NCBI RefSeq assembly: GCF_024385605.1
Contig: NZ_JANFOJ010000007.1
Location: 1 to 64,000 of the forward strand
Source of the DNA: Sporolactobacillus sp. STSJ-5
Lineage (GTDB): Bacteria; Bacillota; Bacilli; Bacillales; Sporolactobacillaceae
Direction: 5' to 3'
DNA length: 64,000 nt
This document shows, in pieces, positions 61,856-64,000 of the stretch. The translations under genes and the position numbers were made by a program. Every line of letters begins with the position of its first letter. Position 1 is the first letter of the stretch. The notes beneath the pieces were generated by a model that was not told where the DNA came from, searched no databases, and saw only the letters and a list, made by a program, of their open reading frames with translations.

Positions 61856-62593
61856 TTAAAACATTGTCAGATTGCCGGTGTCCTTTGCGTGTTTTTCCGC
61901 GTAACGAACGAGAATAAATGAGGCAGCTGTCAGCACAATCAAGATGCTGGCTAATTCGATTAAGGGGTTACATATGCTGCCCAATGTCTTCCCTTCCATC
62001 ACAATGGCACGAAGAATATTCAAGACAAAGGTTAATGGGAAAAGAAAGGAGATTACTTTTGCCCAAATTGGAAATGCCATGAGTGGCATGCGCACACCGG
62101 AGAAAAATTCCATTGGCGCCTCAAAAATAGTATAGAGAAAGCCAGCGTCGCGTGAAAAGAGAAAAATTGTATTTAAAAATCCGCCCCAAACAATAGCCGA
62201 TAGGAGAAGCACCATGACAGCGAACGGAAGGAGCCACCAATGTGCGACATGGAGTCCGCCCATAAACAGAATGGTAAGTATGGCAAAAATTGAAAACATC
62301 CATACAGCTTCTACTAAATTTGCGGCGGCACGGCTGAACATCACCAATGTTCGAGAGGCAGGGGTGAGCAGGATCAGTTCCAAAGTTCCTTGCTGACGTT
62401 CATAGCCCATCATCCATGCTGATTGTACAAGGCTCCAGAAGTAGATATAGGCGAGGCAGCCGGTTATTAAAAAGAGTCCGAGCTTTTCAACTGGAACAAA
62501 CCGAGAAAGCGGGCTGTTTTGTCCAAGATTAAACGGTTTGAATGCGAAGTAAGCATTGATGAACTGAATGATCGGCCATAGGAAGCTTCTCAG
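61856..62593 (-). pseudogene. ABC-2 type permease, truncated at its 5' end
   Basis: The frame encodes about 245 residues of an ABC-2 permease with six spans (QSAWMMGYERQQGTLELILLT, FSGVRMPLMAFP, SFLFPLTFVLNILRA). It is open up to a TGA at 62594-62596 without a start codon, and the first residues (LRSFLWPIIQFINAYFAF) look like the interior of the gene. The true N-terminus is lost. Its upstream end is fused out of frame to a broken regulator gene, as if a deletion had joined them. No ATPase gene is adjacent. A shorter product from ATG 62413 cannot be excluded. Confidence 0.75.
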
Positions 62594-63351
62594 TCAAATC
62601 TGTTGGGACGCCGTCCTCTATACCCGAAGAGGGAACAAACAACTGCTTTGCTATAAAAAGATCAGGCGTGTCAACGTCAATTAATAGATGCGGTGCGATA
62701 AATGTCGATGGAATAATTGTTATTGATTTCAAATCCTCATAATAGCGCGTGTATGCCCTCGCTTTGAGAAATTGGACCGATTGATCGCCGACAATCAATC
62801 GTGGATGAACCGAGCGTAATGCTCCGTTCGGATCTTTTTGCACCTTTTCGTTAAACTGGTTCACCGAGCGAATCATCCAAGGTTCAATATGATAGAGCTC
62901 GCGCGCGAAAACCATCGTGTGATAGTCATGAAGAAAGTGATAGAACATTTTCTGATATTTTTTTCGGACGGCGAAGAATTTCGCGCTCTTCAGGGTTTAA
63001 ATGAGCGTGATCAAGTTTGTGACGCGTACCTAAAATAAATGAAGTAAACGCCTCGCAATCAATATGGTTCCATTGTTCAATCGAATCTTCCACATAGCGA
63101 TTTTCGAATCCAAACGCCTGTTCACAATCCATAATAAACATCCAATCATCCGTCACGTTTCCAAAAAATGATAGAGTATTAAGCATCTCGGCTGATAGTG
63201 ATTGCCGGGTGCGATTTGCCCATTCAAGGCGATCAAGATGGTGCTGCGGTTTGTTCAAGACATGCAGGCTGGTCAGTAATTCACGGTAGGGCGAATAAAC
63301 AGCCTGAACATGTTTTCTGATCCATTATTCAAGGTGCGCGAACATGGCCAT
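62529..63351 (-). pseudogene. Broken regulator-like gene (ArsR-type wing-helix family suspected)
   Basis: Three disruptions are visible. From ATG 63351 (after GGGAGC) the frame meets TAA at 63325-63327 after eight codons, then continues coherently (VYSPYRELLTSLHVLNKPQ). At a seven-A run near 62958 the frame shifts by one: RRPKK should continue into YQKMFYHFLHDYH. The coding sequence then stops in PTDLTEKL where it joins the permease. The form recalls long ArsR-family regulators whose HTH lies at the C-terminus and would be missing here. Family assignment is from memory and weak. Confidence 0.6.
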
Positions 63352-63506
63352 GCTCCCACTATGTTTGATTTGCTAATCGGCGAATCAAATAGTTAATTTT
63401 GCAAAATTATTAAGTATTATAGAGATCGCCTAGTAACCTGTCAATAAAAAATCAATGATTCATGTAGTAATCGCTCTCAAAATGCTTGGAATTTCTCTAT
63501 TGATCC

Positions 63507-63535
63507 GTATAAAAGAATTGCTCGTGGACAGAATG
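63507..63535 (+). promoter_or_regulatory. Possible SigF/SigG promoter of dacF
   Basis: GTATA (63507-63511) and GGACAGAATG (63526-63535) fit forespore-sigma elements, with a spacing of 14, slightly short. B. subtilis dacF is forespore-specific. The rest of 63352-63563 shows only a TTTGATT/AATCAAA dyad. Confidence 0.45.
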
Positions 63536-63563
63536 ATAAGGATCATAGTGAGGAGGTTTTTTC

Positions 63564-64000
63564 ATGAAGGCATTTTCTATGTGGATGGCTTGTGCCACGC
63601 TCCTTTTTGCGACTTTCGTTCCGTCGGCATCGGCATTTGCCAAAACGAAGGGAAACGCAGATACGGAGACTGGCAAACTTAAATCAGCAATCGTTATCGA
63701 GCAGGATACGGGGAAGATTCTATTTAAACAAAACGAAAATAAAGAGCTTCCGCCCGCGAGTATGACGAAGGTAATGACGCTTCTCCTAATTTTCAAGGCG
63801 CTGGAAAACCATCAAATTTCATTGAAAGATAAGGTGAATGTGAGTGAGCACGCGGCGTCTATGGGGGGATCTCAAGTTTTTCTTGAACCTGGTGAATCTA
63901 TGACGGTGGACGAAATGCTGAGAGCAATTTGTATTGCCTCCGCAAATGATGCATCAGTTGCGATGGCAGAGCATATCTCAGGTTCTGAGAAAGCATTTGT
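63564..64000 (+). CDS. dacF: D-alanyl-D-alanine carboxypeptidase DacF (partial)
   Basis: The first 145 codons are present and the gene runs off the window. A signal peptide (about 1-26, ending ASAFA) is followed by a penicillin-binding-protein domain with SMTK (Ser66, Lys69) and SAN (126-128), the S11 peptidase motifs. DacF trims spore cortex peptidoglycan and is made in the forespore. GAGGAGG lies seven bases before the ATG. The position after punA and before the expected spoIIA operon agrees with Bacillus. Confidence 0.92.
   Translation, partial: MKAFSMWMACATLLFATFVPSASAFAKTKGNADTETGKLKSAIVIEQDTGKILFKQNENKELPPASMTKVMTLLLIFKALENHQISLKDKVNVSEHAASMGGSQVFLEPGESMTVDEMLRAICIASANDASVAMAEHISGSEKAF

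Noticed and set aside
1-64000. CRISPR array, tRNA or rRNA genes, intact transposase, prophage
   Set aside because: No regularly spaced identical repeats, no cloverleaf or rRNA signature, and no recombinase except XerD in its normal place.

Overview
The window is about 64 kb of a low-to-mid GC, Gram-positive, endospore-forming member of the Bacillales. The evidence is Bacillus-like gene order and protein motifs, strong AGGAGG-type ribosome binding sites, SigA promoters, and the block nudF-spoIIM-fur-yqzK-xerD-punA-dacF that precedes the spoIIA region in Bacillus. The family may be Sporolactobacillaceae or a relative, but that is a guess. No tRNA, rRNA, CRISPR array, prophage or intact insertion sequence was seen. 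The window is chromosomal core with a few eroded or lineage-specific spots.

Layout. 1-757 is non-coding with short degenerate repeats. 758-3682 is lutABC (lactate oxidation). 3752-6470 is proBA on the minus strand behind a proline-type T-box. 6556-9950 holds a thioredoxin-like protein, a small membrane protein, a MerR regulator, a PatB-type aminotransferase and a DUF2653 pair. 10050-11105 is a PAS histidine kinase. 11285-14835 is a Fur-box-controlled iron(II) uptake operon (feoA, feoA, feoB, a Cys-rich protein and a membrane-anchored HMA protein). A candidate small RNA (about 14923-15100) lies between it and gpmA. 16226-20470 has a two-part ThrE exporter, an SGNH hydrolase and topB. 20563-21220 is hsp20 with a CtsR-like operator. 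21415-25294 is a bmrCD-type ABC exporter pair behind a leader peptide and attenuator. 25466-28777 has an HPr-like protein, two membrane proteins and a DUF4003 protein.

29018-33764 is a complete branched-chain 2-oxoacid dehydrogenase operon (lpdV-bkdAA-bkdAB-bkdB). 33852-36506 is aroA-aroC-aroQ on the minus strand. 36709-38659 is a divergent LysR/EamA pair, and 38823-40585 a two-component system, with a 31-residue Prli42-like ORF overlapping its end. 40852-46763 holds yqjE, dinB and rnz, an ammonium transporter with a TnrA/GlnR box, and an SDR gene. 46893-50282 is acoABC (acetoin dehydrogenase without its own E3) under a cre-like site. 50562-57361 holds assorted transport, nucleotide and repair genes. 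57610-61754 is the nudF-to-punA block. 61856-63351 is a decayed regulator plus ABC-2 permease fused by a deletion. dacF begins at 63564 and runs off the window.

The genes suggest an organism that uses lactate, acetoin and branched-chain amino acids as overflow or secondary carbon under catabolite control, takes up ferrous iron under Fur, and keeps attenuation-type RNA control for proline synthesis and for a drug-type exporter. The least expected observations are the XerD active site with both catalytic histidines replaced, the bmr leader/attenuator, the candidate small RNA beside feo, a start-stop mini-ORF in the hsp20 leader, an HPr-fold protein without phosphorylation sites, and the unannotated Prli42-like peptide.
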